Shown here: positions 43,414-52,540 of the stretch, piece by piece
Layout of the letters: every line of letters starts with the position of its first letter
Position numbering within the stretch: position 1 is the first letter of the stretch
NCBI RefSeq assembly: GCF_025753855.1
Contig: NZ_JAOWPT010000002.1
Location: forward strand, 496,001-560,000
Length of the DNA stretch: 64,000 bases
Reading direction: 5' to 3'
Origin: Mesorhizobium sp. ZC-5
Lineage (GTDB): Bacteria > Pseudomonadota > Alphaproteobacteria > Rhizobiales > Rhizobiaceae
Made by a program: the position numbers and the translations under genes
The notes under the pieces: model-generated
The model's database searches: none
Seen by the model: the letters and a program-made list of their open reading frames with translations, nothing else
Told to the model about the DNA's origin: nothing

Positions 43414-44949
43414 ATGAACATTGCAGCAAAGCCGGTGGACGTTGTGAAGGAAACCCGCTCCCTGTTGTCCAAGCTCGGGGTCGCGGAGAATGTTTTCAAG
43501 GCGGGCGGCATGGCGGCCTTCAGCCCGGTGACGGGCGAGAAGATCGCCGAGGTGGCTGAGACATCGGCGACCGGGGCGGCGAAGGCCATCGAGGAAGCCG
43601 ACGAGGTGTTCCGCGCCTGGCGGCTGGTGCCGGCGCCGAAGCGCGGCGAACTGGTGCGGCTGCTCGGCGAGGAATTGCGCGCCCACAAGGCGGATCTCGG
43701 CCGCCTGGTGTCGATCGAGGCCGGTAAGATCCCCTCCGAGGGGCTTGGCGAAGTGCAGGAGATGATCGACATCTGTGATTTCGCGGTCGGCCTTTCGCGT
43801 CAATTGTACGGCCTGACCATTGCCACCGAGCGCCCCGGCCATCGCATGATGGAAACCTGGCATCCGCTCGGAGTCATCGGCGTCATCTCGGCCTTCAACT
43901 TCCCGGTCGCCGTGTGGTCGTGGAATGCGGCGCTGGCGCTGGTCTGCGGCAATTCGGTTGTGTGGAAGCCGTCGGAGAAGACCACGCTGACCGCGCTTGC
44001 CTGCGATGCGATCTTCAAGAAGGCTGCCAAGCGGTTTGGAGCCGACGCGCCGGACGGGCTGGTGAAGGTGCTGATCGGCGACCGCGCCGTCGGCGAGGTG
44101 CTGGTCGATCACCCGAAGGTGCCGCTGGTTTCGGCCACCGGTTCGACCCGCATGGGCCGCGATGTCGGCCCGCGGCTCGCCAAGCGTTTTGCCCGCGCTA
44201 TCCTCGAACTCGGCGGCAACAATGCCGGCATCGTCACGCCATCGGCCGATCTCGACATGGCTGTGCGGGCGATCGCCTTCGGCGCCATGGGCACCGCCGG
44301 CCAGCGCTGCACGACCTTGCGCCGGCTGTTTGTGCATGAGAGCGTCTACGACACCATCGTGCCACGCCTGAAGAAGGCTTACGAGAGCGTCTCGGTCGGC
44401 AGCCCGCTGGAGACTTCCGCGCTGGTCGGCCCGCTGATCGACAAGGCGGCGTTCGACGGCATGCAGAAGGCACTCGGCGAAGCCGAGAAGCATGGCGGCA
44501 AGGTCACCGGCGGCAAGCGCGTGGAAAACGGCCATCCCGCCGCCTACTACGTCAAACCGGCGCTGGTCGAGATGCCGAAGCAGGCCGGACCGGTGAGTGA
44601 GGAGACCTTCGCGCCGATCCTCTACGTCATGAAATACAGGGATTTGGATGCGGCCATCGCCGACCACAACGCGGTCGGCGCCGGGCTGTCGTCGTCGATC
44701 TTCACGCTCGATCTGCAGGAGGCCGAGCGTTTCCTGTCGGTCGATGGCTCCGACTGCGGTATCGCCAACGTCAACATAGGCACCTCCGGGGCTGAGATCG
44801 GCGGTGCCTTCGGCGGCGAGAAGGAGACCGGCGGCGGCCGCGAGAGCGGTTCGGACGCCTGGAAGGCCTATATGCGCCGCGCCACCAACACCGTGAACTA
44901 TTCCAAGGCATTGCCTCTGGCGCAGGGCGTCTCGTTCGACATCGATTGA
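43414..44949 (+). CDS. ALDH7-family aldehyde dehydrogenase, L-aminoadipate-semialdehyde dehydrogenase type
   Basis: A 511-residue aldehyde dehydrogenase of the antiquitin (ALDH7) family. Catalytic C299 lies in TAGQRCTTLRRLFVHES and general base E265 in LELGGNNAG. The nucleotide-binding and N-terminal segments are family-typical. ALDH7 enzymes oxidise alpha-aminoadipate semialdehyde (piperideine-6-carboxylate) in lysine catabolism and some aminoaldehydes. Start 43414 is favoured by AAGGATGGA upstream; 43405 is an alternative ATG. Proximity to a DauA-like enzyme, which also takes D-lysine in relatives, makes a lysine or arginine side-chain aldehyde plausible. Confidence 0.85.
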   Translation: MNIAAKPVDVVKETRSLLSKLGVAENVFKAGGMAAFSPVTGEKIAEVAETSATGAAKAIEEADEVFRAWRLVPAPKRGELVRLLGEELRAHKADLGRLVSIEAGKIPSEGLGEVQEMIDICDFAVGLSRQLYGLTIATERPGHRMMETWHPLGVIGVISAFNFPVAVWSWNAALALVCGNSVVWKPSEKTTLTALACDAIFKKAAKRFGADAPDGLVKVLIGDRAVGEVLVDHPKVPLVSATGSTRMGRDVGPRLAKRFARAILELGGNNAGIVTPSADLDMAVRAIAFGAMGTAGQRCTTLRRLFVHESVYDTIVPRLKKAYESVSVGSPLETSALVGPLIDKAAFDGMQKALGEAEKHGGKVTGGKRVENGHPAAYYVKPALVEMPKQAGPVSEETFAPILYVMKYRDLDAAIADHNAVGAGLSSSIFTLDLQEAERFLSVDGSDCGIANVNIGTSGAEIGGAFGGEKETGGGRESGSDAWKAYMRRATNTVNYSKALPLAQGVSFDID

Positions 44950-45126
44950 ACGGCCTGGTGAACCGTCCTGCCGGGAACGCGATCCGGTGGGGTGAGTCAT
45001 CTGGTCGAAAATCGGTCATGCCAGGCGTCGCAAACGGGAGCGCCATCCCGATTTCGATGCTATACGCCGAATGGGAGGCGGCGTGACGCCTGCCGCAAAC
45101 GTGGTTTCGGGAGACGGAAAGTCGAC

Positions 45127-46434
45127 ATGGCAAAGACCGACATCGCGCGGCGCGTCTACAACCACACCTGGAAGCTCGATCCGATCGTGCGCTCCCTGCT
45201 CGACACGGATTTCTACAAGCTTTTGATGCTGCAGATGATCTGGGGCATGTACCCCAAGGTCGACGCCACGTTTTCCCTCATTAATCGCGCCACCTCCGTG
45301 CGGCTCGCCGACGAGATCGATGAACAGGAGCTGCGTGACCAGCTCGATCATGCTCGCACGCTGCGCTTTTCCAAGAAAGAGATGATCTGGCTGGGCGGCA
45401 ACACCTTCTACGGCCGCAAGCAGATTTTCGAGCCGGAATTCCTTGCCTGGCTGGCCGACTTCCGGCTGCCGGAATACGAGCTGCACAAGCGCAATGGCCA
45501 GTACGAGCTCGAGTTTCCCGGCCCTTGGATGTACACGTCCATGTGGGAAATCCCGGCGCTGGCAATCATCAACGAGTTGCGCTCGCGCGCCGCGATGAAA
45601 AGTTTCGGCCCGTTCGGCCTCGACGTTCTTTATGCGCGCGCCAAAGCCAAGATGTGGGCGAAAACCGAAAGGTTGCGCGCCCTGCCCGATATCCGCATTT
45701 CCGATTTCGGTACAAGGCGGCGGCATTCCTTCCTCTGGCAGCGCTGGTGCGTCGAGGCGCTGAAGGAAGGCATCGGCGACGCGTTCACGGGTACCTCGAA
45801 CGTGAAACTCGCAATGGACACCGACCTCGAAGCGCTTGGCACCAACGCGCATGAGCTGCCGATGGTGCTGGCCGCGTTGTCGAAGACCGACGACGAATTG
45901 CTGCGCTCGCCCTACAAGGTGTTGCAGGACTGGCAGCGCTATTATGGCGGCAACCTCCTGATCGTGCTGCCCGATGCCTTCGGCACTGCGTCCTTCCTGC
46001 GCGACGCGCCGGACTGGGTGGCCGACTGGACCGGCTTCAGGCCGGATAGCGCACCGCCGATCGAGGGTGGCGAACGCATCATCAAATGGTGGCGCGACAA
46101 GGGCAAGAACCCCAAGGACAAGCTGCTGATCTTCTCGGACGGGCTCGACGTTGACACCATCGAGGAAACCTACCGCCACTTCCGCGGCAAGGTGCGCATG
46201 GCCTTCGGCTGGGGCACCAACCTGACCAATGATTTCGAGGATTGCGCGCCGGTCGAGACCGACGACCTGAACGCCATCTCGCTGGTCTGCAAGGTGACCG
46301 AGGCGAATGGCCGTCCGGCCGTGAAGCTCTCGGACAATCCGGCCAAGGCGACGGGCGACAAACGCGAGATCGAGCGCTATCTGAAGCTTTTCGGCGAAGC
46401 GGATGCGCGCGTCGAGCAGCCCGTCCTTGTCTGA
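45127..46434 (+). CDS. pncB: Nicotinate phosphoribosyltransferase
   Basis: A 435-residue enzyme of NAD salvage that joins nicotinate to phosphoribosyl pyrophosphate. Segments include [53 protein letters not shown], with the phosphorylated His expected in that region, and [11 protein letters not shown] near the C-terminus. The ATG at 45127 is 7 bp after a GGAAAG. It sits at the border of a nicotinate-related block, with nicotinamidase at 53241, which supports co-location of salvage and catabolism. Confidence 0.93.
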   Translation: MAKTDIARRVYNHTWKLDPIVRSLLDTDFYKLLMLQMIWGMYPKVDATFSLINRATSVRLADEIDEQELRDQLDHARTLRFSKKEMIWLGGNTFYGRKQIFEPEFLAWLADFRLPEYELHKRNGQYELEFPGPWMYTSMWEIPALAIINELRSRAAMKSFGPFGLDVLYARAKAKMWAKTERLRALPDIRISDFGTRRRHSFLWQRWCVEALKEGIGDAFTGTSNVKLAMDTDLEALGTNAHELPMVLAALSKTDDELLRSPYKVLQDWQRYYGGNLLIVLPDAFGTASFLRDAPDWVADWTGFRPDSAPPIEGGERIIKWWRDKGKNPKDKLLIFSDGLDVDTIEETYRHFRGKVRMAFGWGTNLTNDFEDCAPVETDDLNAISLVCKVTEANGRPAVKLSDNPAKATGDKREIERYLKLFGEADARVEQPVLV

Positions 46435-46457
46435 ACGCGCCAGGAAGTAGCCGGCAG

Positions 46458-47864
46458 ATGAAGTTCCCGGCGCTGCCCCTCGCCTTCGCCTTGTTGGCGG
46501 TGTCGGCCGGCGAGGCGCTGGCCCATGCGTCCGACCGCGGCCACGTGCTTTTGCTGCCGACGGGCTATTATCTGACCGGCGGCGCCATCGCGGTGGCCGT
46601 AAGTTTCCTGGTGCTGGCGGTGTTACCGGACAACCTGCTCGGCCGCCTGGCGGCGCAACGCATCCCGCTGTTTCGCATTGGTACCGGCGCGCGCGCAGCG
46701 GTCAGTCTGGCGTCGTTCCTGTTTCTCGCCGTGCTCGTCGCGGCCGGATTTCTAGGCAGCCGCGACCCGCTTTCCAACCCGCTGCCGCTGACGGTGTGGA
46801 CGCTGCTATGGGTCGGGCTGACATTGATGCAGGGCCTGTTCGGCAATCTCTGGGCCTGGATCAACCCGTGGCATGGACCGATGTGGTTGATCGAGAGAGC
46901 TGCTGGAGCACAAAACAGAGAACTGCCGGCAGCCATCGGTTACTGGCCGGCGGGGGTTCTGTTCTTCGGCTTTGCCTGGTTCGAACTGATCTATCCCGCG
47001 CCTGACGATCCGGCGCGCCTCGCATGGGCGGTTGCCCTGTACTGGCTGTTCAACTTCCTTTGCATGCTGGTGTTCGGTTACGAAAGTTGGAGCCGGCGCG
47101 GCGAATGCCTGTCGGTGTTTTTCGGCATGATCGCGCGTCTCGGTATCGTCGAACTGGCACCGGCCGCAGGCTCATCCCGGCGGCTCAGCCTTTGCTGGCC
47201 GGGTGCGAAACTGCAGAAGGCCGCGCCGCTCCCGCTGAGCGGCGTGCTGTTTCTGCTGCTGGCGCTTGCCTCGGTTTCCTTCGACGGCCTGTCGAAGACG
47301 TTTTTCTGGCTCGGGACGAACGGAATCAACCCGCTCGAGTTTCCCGGCCGGTCGGCACTGATCGGGATCAACACGACGGGGTTGCTCTCGACCTTCGTCG
47401 TCTTGTCGGCGGCGTTCCTGCTGTCGGTTTATGTGGGCGAGCGGCTGGCGAGTGGTAGAGGCAAGTTTTTGGCGTCAGCCGGCCTGCTGGTCTGGTCGAT
47501 CGTGCCCATCGCACTCGCCTATCACTTCTCGCACTACCTGACGGCGCTGGTCGTCAACGGGCAATACGCACTCGTCGCGCTCTCCGATCCTTTCTCCCTC
47601 GGCTGGAACCTGTTCGGCACCGCCTACATGCCGGTGGCGCCCGGCGTTGTCGCGGGCGCGGGCTCGGCTCGGGTGCTGTGGAACCTGCAGGCCGGCGCGA
47701 TCATCGCCGGACACGTGCTTGCCGTGCTGATCGCGCATCTGCTCGCGGCACGGTTGCATCCGTCGTCCAGGCAAGCGGCGCTGAGCCAGGCGCCGCTGAC
47801 GCTGCTGATGGTCATCTACACGGTTTTCGGCCTCTGGCTGCTGTCCACGCCAACCGCCGGATGA
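46458..47864 (+). CDS. Multi-pass membrane protein of unknown function
   Basis: A 468-residue integral membrane protein. A signal-like first segment ends in GEALAHASDRGHVLLLPTG, followed by roughly ten further hydrophobic segments. Aromatic/proline landmarks are NLWAWINPWHGP and LGTNGINPLEFPGRS. I do not recognise it with confidence. It starts 23 bp after pncB and 132 bp before a binding-protein gene, so it may be a transporter or membrane enzyme tied to nicotinate metabolism. The conserved-looking HASDRGH motif near the N-terminus faces the periplasm if the first segment is cleaved. Confidence 0.7.
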   Translation: MKFPALPLAFALLAVSAGEALAHASDRGHVLLLPTGYYLTGGAIAVAVSFLVLAVLPDNLLGRLAAQRIPLFRIGTGARAAVSLASFLFLAVLVAAGFLGSRDPLSNPLPLTVWTLLWVGLTLMQGLFGNLWAWINPWHGPMWLIERAAGAQNRELPAAIGYWPAGVLFFGFAWFELIYPAPDDPARLAWAVALYWLFNFLCMLVFGYESWSRRGECLSVFFGMIARLGIVELAPAAGSSRRLSLCWPGAKLQKAAPLPLSGVLFLLLALASVSFDGLSKTFFWLGTNGINPLEFPGRSALIGINTTGLLSTFVVLSAAFLLSVYVGERLASGRGKFLASAGLLVWSIVPIALAYHFSHYLTALVVNGQYALVALSDPFSLGWNLFGTAYMPVAPGVVAGAGSARVLWNLQAGAIIAGHVLAVLIAHLLAARLHPSSRQAALSQAPLTLLMVIYTVFGLWLLSTPTAG

Positions 47865-47996
47865 CGTTGCGGGAGTTTCTGTTGCCACAGGTTTTGATTG
47901 ATGATTTAGTTTGTACACATGCAATTTTTCGACCGCCTGCCAAGCAGGCGCCATACGCAGAAAATTCGGTCAGATCGCTAAAAGAGGGGAACCGGC

Positions 47997-49301
47997 ATGA
48001 CTGGAAATCGCGACAGCAAAGGCTTTCTCAACGGAAAGATTTCACGCCGGACGGCCATCAAGGGTCTTGGCGCCGCCACCGGCCTGGCGCTCGCACCGGG
48101 CTACGTGCGTTACGCGCAGGCGCAGTCTTCCGCGCCGATCAAGATCGGCTTCCAGGCGCACCGCACCGGCATCGGTGCCGCCTATGGCCGCTGGTACGAG
48201 AAGACAACCAACGCGGCGGTGAAGGCGATCAACGATGCCGGCGGCATCGCCGGCCGGCCGATCGAGATCGTCGTCGAGGATGATGGCACCGACCCGAAGC
48301 GCGGCGCCGAGGTGGTCGGCAAGTTCGCCACCCAGCACAAGACCGACATTGTCTTCGGCACGCTGTTCTCGCATGTGGTGATCGGCTCGGCGCCGACAGC
48401 CGGCGAGCTGAAAATCCCGTACTACGTCGTCAGCGAAGGCCACCACGTCGCCTCCACCAAGCTCAACCGTTATGTCTTCCAGCCCGGCATCACCGACGTG
48501 AAGAGCCAGATCCAGGCGATGGCGCCGTGGGTCGCCGGCAATGTCGGCAAGAAGGTCACCATGATCTTCCCCGATTTTGCCTTCGGCCACGACCATCGCG
48601 ATTACCTGCCGCCGGCATTGAAGGCGCAGGGCGCCGAGGTGATCGCGCAGATCGCCATTCCGCCGACGGAAAGCTCGTTCACCAAATATTTTCCGCAGAT
48701 CCCGGCGGAAACCGAGGTCATCTATCATGTGATGGTGGGGCCGGCCGTGCTGACCTTCGTCAAGGAACTGGGTGAATTCTACGGCTCCAGCCGGCCGCAG
48801 CTTTTTGGCTTCATCGATTCGCTGGAGGCTGTCGACATCAACAGCCCGGGCCTCGAATTCCTCGACGGCAGCCATTTCTGGGAAGGTTCGCCGCGCTACG
48901 CCCAGGCTGACGACAGCGAGGCCCAGAAAGCCTACCGCGCCGCCGTCGGCATTGACGAGAATGGTGCGGCAGTCGGCGACCCGAAGGACGTCTCCACCGC
49001 CGCCCATATGTTCGGCTGCTGGGAAACGCTCTACGTCGTCAAGAAGGCGATGGAGGATGCCGGCTATAAGGGGCCGGAGGACCGCGCCAAGCTGGTCGAG
49101 GCGACGGAAGCGCTGACCGAATTCGCCGAAGGCCCAGAACACCCCCAGGGCGCCAAGACCTTCAATGGCAAAATCCACCAGTGCTTCGGCATCCAGAACA
49201 TATCGAAGGTGGAAGGCGGCAAGCTGAAGGTGGTGCACAAGACCAAGATCGAAGACGGTCTCTACGAGCCCGAGGGCGACTACACGACGATGGCGCTGTG
49301 A
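47997..49301 (+). CDS. ABC transporter substrate-binding protein (branched-chain family), Tat-exported
   Basis: A 434-residue type I binding protein. The twin-arginine signal is SRRTAIKGLGAATGLALAPG with mature start near SSAPIKIGFQAHRTG. Tat export suggests folding, or ligand loading, before secretion. It belongs to the HAAT (Leu/Ile/Val) family whose members often bind aromatic acids and amides. Its permease genes follow at 49948, after a toxin-antitoxin pair. Nicotinate or nicotinamide as ligand is inferred from pncA and the downstream hydroxylase operon. Confidence 0.87.
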   Translation: MTGNRDSKGFLNGKISRRTAIKGLGAATGLALAPGYVRYAQAQSSAPIKIGFQAHRTGIGAAYGRWYEKTTNAAVKAINDAGGIAGRPIEIVVEDDGTDPKRGAEVVGKFATQHKTDIVFGTLFSHVVIGSAPTAGELKIPYYVVSEGHHVASTKLNRYVFQPGITDVKSQIQAMAPWVAGNVGKKVTMIFPDFAFGHDHRDYLPPALKAQGAEVIAQIAIPPTESSFTKYFPQIPAETEVIYHVMVGPAVLTFVKELGEFYGSSRPQLFGFIDSLEAVDINSPGLEFLDGSHFWEGSPRYAQADDSEAQKAYRAAVGIDENGAAVGDPKDVSTAAHMFGCWETLYVVKKAMEDAGYKGPEDRAKLVEATEALTEFAEGPEHPQGAKTFNGKIHQCFGIQNISKVEGGKLKVVHKTKIEDGLYEPEGDYTTMAL

Positions 49302-49322
49302 GGGCATGTCGCTTGGTAGAAA

Positions 49323-49354
49323 GGTAATGACGTGATATATACCACGTCATTACC
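49323..49354. promoter_or_regulatory. Operator/promoter of the parDE pair
   Basis: GGTAATGACGTG (49323-49334) and CACGTCATTACC (49343-49354) are perfect 12-bp inverted arms around ATATATAC, 15 bp before the antitoxin ATG. The A/T-rich centre may serve as the -10 region. This is the usual form of a site bound by a ribbon-helix-helix antitoxin for autoregulation. Confidence 0.75.
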
Positions 49355-49369
49355 AACAAGGGTGATGCC

Positions 49370-49654
49370 ATGTCCAAGGAAGCTGTCTTCACGATGAAAC
49401 TCGAGCCTGAGTTGCGTGATGCCTTCATGGCGGCGGCCAAAGCAGAAGATCGCCCGGCCTCGCAGATCGTCCGTGAATTCATGCGGGACTACGTTCAGCA
49501 GGACCGCGAATATGTTGAGTGGCTGCGCAGGAAGGTGGAGAAATCCCGTGCGCAAATCGAGGCTGGGCAGGTCTCCTCCAACGAACAGGTCGAGGCCGAG
49601 ATGGATCAGCTCCTCGCGGAACTGGAAGCCAAGGGCCGCGAGGCTGCTGAGTGA
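49370..49654 (+). CDS. parD: Ribbon-helix-helix antitoxin (ParD/CopG type)
   Basis: A 94-residue protein. An N-terminal ribbon-helix-helix (FTMKLEPELRDAFMAAAKAE and SQIVREFMRDYV) is followed by a charged helical tail with GQVSSNEQVEAEMDQLLAEL. That is the arrangement of ParD-like antitoxins that bind DNA through the N-terminus and wrap the toxin with the tail. Its stop overlaps the toxin GTG start. The upstream 12-bp inverted repeat is the likely operator. Confidence 0.88.
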   Translation: MSKEAVFTMKLEPELRDAFMAAAKAEDRPASQIVREFMRDYVQQDREYVEWLRRKVEKSRAQIEAGQVSSNEQVEAEMDQLLAELEAKGREAAE

Positions 49655-49947
49655 GGCTCGATTGGACCGATGATGCAAAACGAGATCGCAAAATCATTGT
49701 CAGTTACATCGGATTGGACAATCCCAAAGCTGCACGCCAGATGGACCTTCGTTTTCGAGCCGTGGCGAGGCTGCTGACGCAATCTCCCTACTCTGGCAGG
49801 TCCAGCGTGATCGCGGGCTTTCGCGAGTTTACCGTCCATCCAAGCTATCGAATGGTATACGAGATTAGAGGCGAGAAAATTTCGATTGTCGCGCTCGTCC
49901 ACACCTCCCGCCAGTGGCCTCCCGTCGACGACGAGAGCGGCTCCTGA
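49651..49947 (+). CDS. parE: RelE/ParE-family toxin
   Basis: A 98-residue basic protein. RLDWTDDAKRDRKIIVSYI at the N-terminus, FREFTVHPSYRMVYEIRG in the middle and IVALVHTSRQWPP at the end are the standard ParE/RelE fold markers. It starts at GTG 49651 inside the antitoxin stop, giving coupled translation with more antitoxin. The stop abuts the ATG of a LivH-type permease, so toxin and transporter transcripts may be joined. Confidence 0.88.
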   Translation: MRLDWTDDAKRDRKIIVSYIGLDNPKAARQMDLRFRAVARLLTQSPYSGRSSVIAGFREFTVHPSYRMVYEIRGEKISIVALVHTSRQWPPVDDESGS

Positions 49948-50829
49948 ATGTCTTTCGGACCCCACCTCCTGCTGGCCACGCTTGAAGGCCTCGTCACTGC
50001 GGCGGTGCTGGCGCTGACGGCGCTTGGCTTGTCGCTGGTGTTCGGCGTCATGCGCGTTGTCAACGTCGCGCATGGCGAGTTCTTCATGCTTGGCGCTGTG
50101 CTTGCCTGGGCCGTCACGACGGCCCTCGGCGGCCATCCCGCAATCGGCTTCCTGTTGGCGCTGGTGGTCAGCCCGCTGATCGTCGGCGGCATCGCGCTGG
50201 TCGCCGAGCGGCTGGTGCTGCGCCGGCTCAATTACAATCCCGAGGCCACCATCGTCGCCACCATCGGCATGCTGTACATCCTCCAGCAGGCGGCGCTCAC
50301 CTTCTACGGGCCGGAAGCGCGGCCTGTGGAGCCGCCGTTCAACTATCGCATCCTTTTGCCGTGGTTCGGCTATTCCGGCTACAAGCTGTCGATCGTAGGT
50401 GCCTCGATCCTGCTGATGATCGCCGCCTGGTTCGTGCTGACTAAGACCAGGATCGGCCTGGTCATGCGCGCCACGCAATACGACCGCGAGACCGCGCAGG
50501 CCTTCGGCATTCCGGTCGACCGCGTCTATGCCGGCGTGTTCGCGCTGGGCGCGATGCTGGCTGCGGTCGCCGCCGTGCTCGTCGTGCCGATCCAGCAAGC
50601 GCACTACCTGATGGGCCTCGACCCGCTGCTTTTGTCCTTCATCGTCGTCATCATCGGCGGATTGGGGTCGTTGCGCGGCACCGTGGTCGCGGCGGTGCTG
50701 ATCGGTTTGTCGGACGGCATCATTTCCGTCTTCTTCTCGCCGACGCTAGCCAAGATGATCGCCACCCTGCTTGTCGCCCTGGTGCTGGTGTTCCGGCCGC
50801 AGGGCCTGTTCGGAACAGTGGCGCGATGA
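49948..50829 (+). CDS. Branched-chain-type ABC transporter permease (LivH family)
   Basis: A 293-residue LivH-type permease: LTALGLSLVFGVMRVVNVAH near the N-terminus and ALVLVFRPQGLFGTVAR at the end. Its ATG directly follows the toxin stop (TGAATG), and no separate promoter space exists. It should therefore be transcribed either from the parDE promoter or by read-through from the binding-protein gene. It overlaps the LivM start by 4 bp. Confidence 0.88.
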   Translation: MSFGPHLLLATLEGLVTAAVLALTALGLSLVFGVMRVVNVAHGEFFMLGAVLAWAVTTALGGHPAIGFLLALVVSPLIVGGIALVAERLVLRRLNYNPEATIVATIGMLYILQQAALTFYGPEARPVEPPFNYRILLPWFGYSGYKLSIVGASILLMIAAWFVLTKTRIGLVMRATQYDRETAQAFGIPVDRVYAGVFALGAMLAAVAAVLVVPIQQAHYLMGLDPLLLSFIVVIIGGLGSLRGTVVAAVLIGLSDGIISVFFSPTLAKMIATLLVALVLVFRPQGLFGTVAR

Positions 50830-51791
50830 GCCGGGACCGCGCCACCTTGCCGACCTATGCGCTGCACGCCGCGGTCATCCTCGGGCTATTCCTGCTGCAG
50901 TTCGTGCTGCCGGAATATCATCATGGCGTGCTGGCGCGGGTCATGGTGCTCGCCGTCTTCGCCATGGGCTACAATCTGCTGTTCGGCTACACCGGGCTTT
51001 TGTCGCTCGGCCACGCGATGTTCTTTTCCGCCGGGCTATACGGCGCCGGGCTTGCGATAGAGCATCTCGGCTGGAGCATGCTGCCGGCCTTCGGCGCCGG
51101 CCTCGCCGTGGGCGCGCTGCTCGGCCTCGTCATCGGGCTTTTGGCGCTGCGCACGACCGGCGTCGCCTTCATGATCGTCACCATGATGTTTGCCCAGGTG
51201 TTTTATCTCGTCACGCTCTATTTCGCCGACTGGACGCATGGCGACGAGGGTTTTGTGATCGCCCAGCCGCTCCGGCAGGTCAGCATCGGCAATCTGTATT
51301 TCGACCTGACCCAGCCGGCGACGCGCTACACGGCCGCATGGTTGCTGTTTTCGATCGTGCTGATCGTCACCTTGCTGATCGTGCGCTCCGCGCATGGCCG
51401 GGTGCTGATCGCCATTCGCGAGAACGAGGAGCGCACGCGCATGCTCGGCTACGACGCCTTCGCCAACAAGCTCGTCGCCGTCGTCGTCTCGGCAATCATC
51501 TGCGCCGCCGCGGGAGCTGCCTACGCCATCTTGTTCGGCTATGTCGGCTCCACCTTCGCCTCGGTGCAGTATTCCATCCTGCCGCTGCTCTGGGTGCTGC
51601 TTGGCGGCGGCGCCACCACGCTCGGGCCTATCCTTGGCACGCTGTTTATGTATTATATCGTCGACATCACCAGCGCGTTCACTTCGGCCTATCTGTTCAT
51701 CGTCGGACTCGCGCTCATCCTGCTGGTACTGTTCTTTCCGAAGGGCGTGCTGGGCACGATCCGCGACCGCTGGCTCGGATGGCTGCCATGA
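50826..51791 (+). CDS. Branched-chain-type ABC transporter permease (LivM family)
   Basis: A 321-residue LivM-type permease with NLLFGYTGLLSLGHAMFFSA and GVAFMIVTMMFAQVFYL as landmarks. The cytoplasmic loop RENEERTRMLGYDAF contacts the ATPases. ATGA overlaps on both sides keep it in the five-part transporter unit. Length and membrane pattern are family-typical. Confidence 0.88.
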   Translation: MSRDRATLPTYALHAAVILGLFLLQFVLPEYHHGVLARVMVLAVFAMGYNLLFGYTGLLSLGHAMFFSAGLYGAGLAIEHLGWSMLPAFGAGLAVGALLGLVIGLLALRTTGVAFMIVTMMFAQVFYLVTLYFADWTHGDEGFVIAQPLRQVSIGNLYFDLTQPATRYTAAWLLFSIVLIVTLLIVRSAHGRVLIAIRENEERTRMLGYDAFANKLVAVVVSAIICAAAGAAYAILFGYVGSTFASVQYSILPLLWVLLGGGATTLGPILGTLFMYYIVDITSAFTSAYLFIVGLALILLVLFFPKGVLGTIRDRWLGWLP

Positions 51792-52540
51792 CGCCGTTGC
51801 TGACGACGACGAAACTCAGCCGCAGTTTCGGCGGCCTGCATGCCGTGCGGGACGTCGATTTCCAGGTCGTGCCTGGCGAAATACGCGCCATCATCGGCCC
51901 CAACGGTGCCGGCAAGACGACCTTCGTCAGCCTGGTCTGCGGTCGTATCGAGCCATCGGGCGGAGCGATCGTCTTCGACGGCGACGACATCACCGGTCTG
52001 CCGGCGTTTCAGCGCGTTCGCCGCGGCATCGCTTACACGTTCCAGATCACCAGCATCTTCGCCAACCTGACCGCCTACGAGAATGTTGCGCTGTCGGTCC
52101 AGCGCGCGCTGATCGACCGGCATCAGGACCGCGCTCCGCAAAAACGCGCCACCGCCCTGCATCGCGGCGTGCTGGAGGCGCTCGAACGCACCGGGCTCGC
52201 CGACCGGCGGAACGTGCTGGCAGGTAATCTGTCCTACGGACACCAGCGGCTTCTCGAGGTTGCCATGGGGCTGGCGCTGAAGCCGCGCCTGCTGATCCTC
52301 GACGAACCGACGCAAGGGCTTTCGGACGGCGAGATCGACGGTTTCGTGGCGCTGGTGCGCGGCATCGCCGACGAGACGACGATATTGCTGATCGAACACA
52401 ACATGCAGGTGGTCATGGCGGTTGCCGACCGCATCACGGTCTTCAATGCCGGCCGCATCCTGGCGGAAGGGGGACCCGAAGAGATCCGCGCCAATGCCGA
52501 CGTGCAACACGCCTATCTGGGGACGCCGGCCGATGCGTAA
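51788..52540 (+). CDS. ABC transporter ATP-binding protein (LivG family)
   Basis: A 250-residue ABC ATPase. Walker A is GPNGAGKTT, the signature motif LSYGHQRLLEVA (an atypical LSYGH form found in some LivG proteins) and Walker B LLILDEPTQGL. The LivG landmark GIAYTFQITSIFANLT is present. The start overlaps LivM by 4 bp and the stop overlaps LivF by 8 bp. Confidence 0.89.
   Translation: MTPLLTTTKLSRSFGGLHAVRDVDFQVVPGEIRAIIGPNGAGKTTFVSLVCGRIEPSGGAIVFDGDDITGLPAFQRVRRGIAYTFQITSIFANLTAYENVALSVQRALIDRHQDRAPQKRATALHRGVLEALERTGLADRRNVLAGNLSYGHQRLLEVAMGLALKPRLLILDEPTQGLSDGEIDGFVALVRGIADETTILLIEHNMQVVMAVADRITVFNAGRILAEGGPEEIRANADVQHAYLGTPADA

Noticed and set aside
42730-45000. A 756-codon minus-strand open frame
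   Set aside because: It is antisense to the alcohol and aldehyde dehydrogenase genes and lacks any family motif.
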